Positions 22,359-22,640 of a stretch of 22,640 nucleotides of DNA are shown here, one piece after another. Every line of letters starts with the position of its first letter. Within the stretch, counting starts at the first letter, position 1. The stretch is from positions 1 to 22,640 of the forward strand of contig URAI01000033.1 in assembly GCA_900545725.1 (NCBI GenBank), in the 5' to 3' direction. This stretch comes from an uncultured Eubacterium sp. (GTDB lineage Bacteria > Bacillota > Clostridia > Lachnospirales > Lachnospiraceae). Below the pieces are notes generated by a model. The model worked only from the letters and a program-made list of their open reading frames with translations, made no database searches and was not told the DNA's origin. A program made the translations under genes and the position numbers.

Positions 22359-22640
22359 ATGGCAGAGACAAAATTTAACGAAACTGTTGCATCTCTATTT
22401 AAAGGAATGGATGCATTTGTATCAGCAAAGACGGTAGTTGGAGAGCCTGTTACAGTAGGAGATACAATTATACTTCCACTTGTAGATGTGTCTTTCGGAG
22501 TAGGTGCAGGAGCTTTTGCATCAGATAAGAAGAATAATGCAGGTGGTATAATGACAGGAAAGGTTACACCGAGTGCAGTTCTTGTTATACAGAATGGACA
22601 GACTAAGCTTGTAAATATTAAGAATCAGGATACCGTTACA
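22359..22640 (+). CDS. gerW: GerW family sporulation protein (YtfJ), 5' part
   Basis: The first 94 codons are present and the window ends inside the gene. ATG 22359 follows the SD ATGAGG by 6 nt; an in-frame ATG at 22347 lies within the SD and would add MRNI. The start MAETKFNETVASLFKGMDAF, the motif SAKTVVGEPVTVGDTIILPL and VDVSFGVGAGAF are characteristic of the GerW/YtfJ family. In Bacillus the protein is made in the forespore and is needed for germination in response to some nutrients. The DUF2953 gene directly upstream matches the Bacillus ytfI-ytfJ order. I see no obvious sporulation-sigma promoter directly before it, so it may be expressed from further upstream. Confidence 0.92.
   Translation, partial: MAETKFNETVASLFKGMDAFVSAKTVVGEPVTVGDTIILPLVDVSFGVGAGAFASDKKNNAGGIMTGKVTPSAVLVIQNGQTKLVNIKNQDTVT

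Noticed and set aside
1..22640. Mobile elements, phage genes, toxin-antitoxin pairs, defence systems or CRISPR repeats.
   Set aside because: No transposase, integrase, phage, toxin or nuclease-type product and no regularly spaced direct repeats are visible; the window is ordinary core chromosome apart from the leader RNAs.

Overview
The window reads as chromosome of a low-GC, anaerobic, probably spore-forming Firmicute, most likely a Clostridia/Lachnospiraceae-type gut bacterium; the genus cannot be fixed from the sequence. The reasons are very AT-rich spacers, purine-rich Shine-Dalgarno (SD) sites with ATG, GTG and TTG starts, AGA/AGG as main arginine codons, a complete-looking Rnf complex, and a GerW (YtfJ)-type sporulation gene beside a DUF2953 gene. 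I see no insertion sequence, prophage, CRISPR array, tRNA or rRNA. Genes are dense and mostly on the + strand.

Layout. (1) 1-4410: the rnfC(partial)-D-G-E-A-B operon for the ion-pumping ferredoxin:NAD+ oxidoreductase, closed by a strong terminator. (2) 4624-5898: a membrane-anchored NusG domain II protein and a Gx-family membrane protein, often found near Rnf loci, closed by a bidirectional terminator. (3) 5920-7218, minus strand: a membrane GT2 glycosyltransferase with a near-consensus promoter, divergent from (4) a DUF815-type AAA+ ATPase (7435-8748). (5) 8769-10702: ruvA and ruvB, the Holliday junction branch-migration motor, each preceded by an unusual structured leader. (6) 10785-16462: zapA, a U32 family protein, a SEDS (FtsW/RodA) polymerase and a class B penicillin-binding protein, tightly packed as a cell-division and wall-synthesis operon. 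(7) 16556-18036: a lytic-transglycosylase-domain protein without a signal peptide and a small leucine-rich-repeat protein. (8) 18294-22640: a diaminopimelate-decarboxylase-like gene, two unrecognised genes, a DUF2953 membrane protein and the start of gerW.

The most unusual signal is in RNA rather than protein. The leaders of ruvA (8807-8911) and ruvB (9598-9701) are two elements of about 105 nt. Both begin with the same ten bases, GGCTATTTGT. Both appear to fold into a hairpin (P1) whose loop is complementary to the bases just before the SD site, with a second, variable hairpin between. The loop pairing is kept although its sequence differs completely between the copies (CTGAGCA/TGCTCAG against GCAGGCAT/ATGCCTGC), which looks like covariation in a pseudoknotted RNA. 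Simpler hairpins directly abutting a GGAA(A)TGRRG-type SD precede rnfA, the leucine-rich-repeat gene and gerW, so this may be a wider leader style in the genome. The same SD sequence often carries an in-frame ATG exactly 12 nt before the likely true start, so I moved several starts downstream of the longest open frame.
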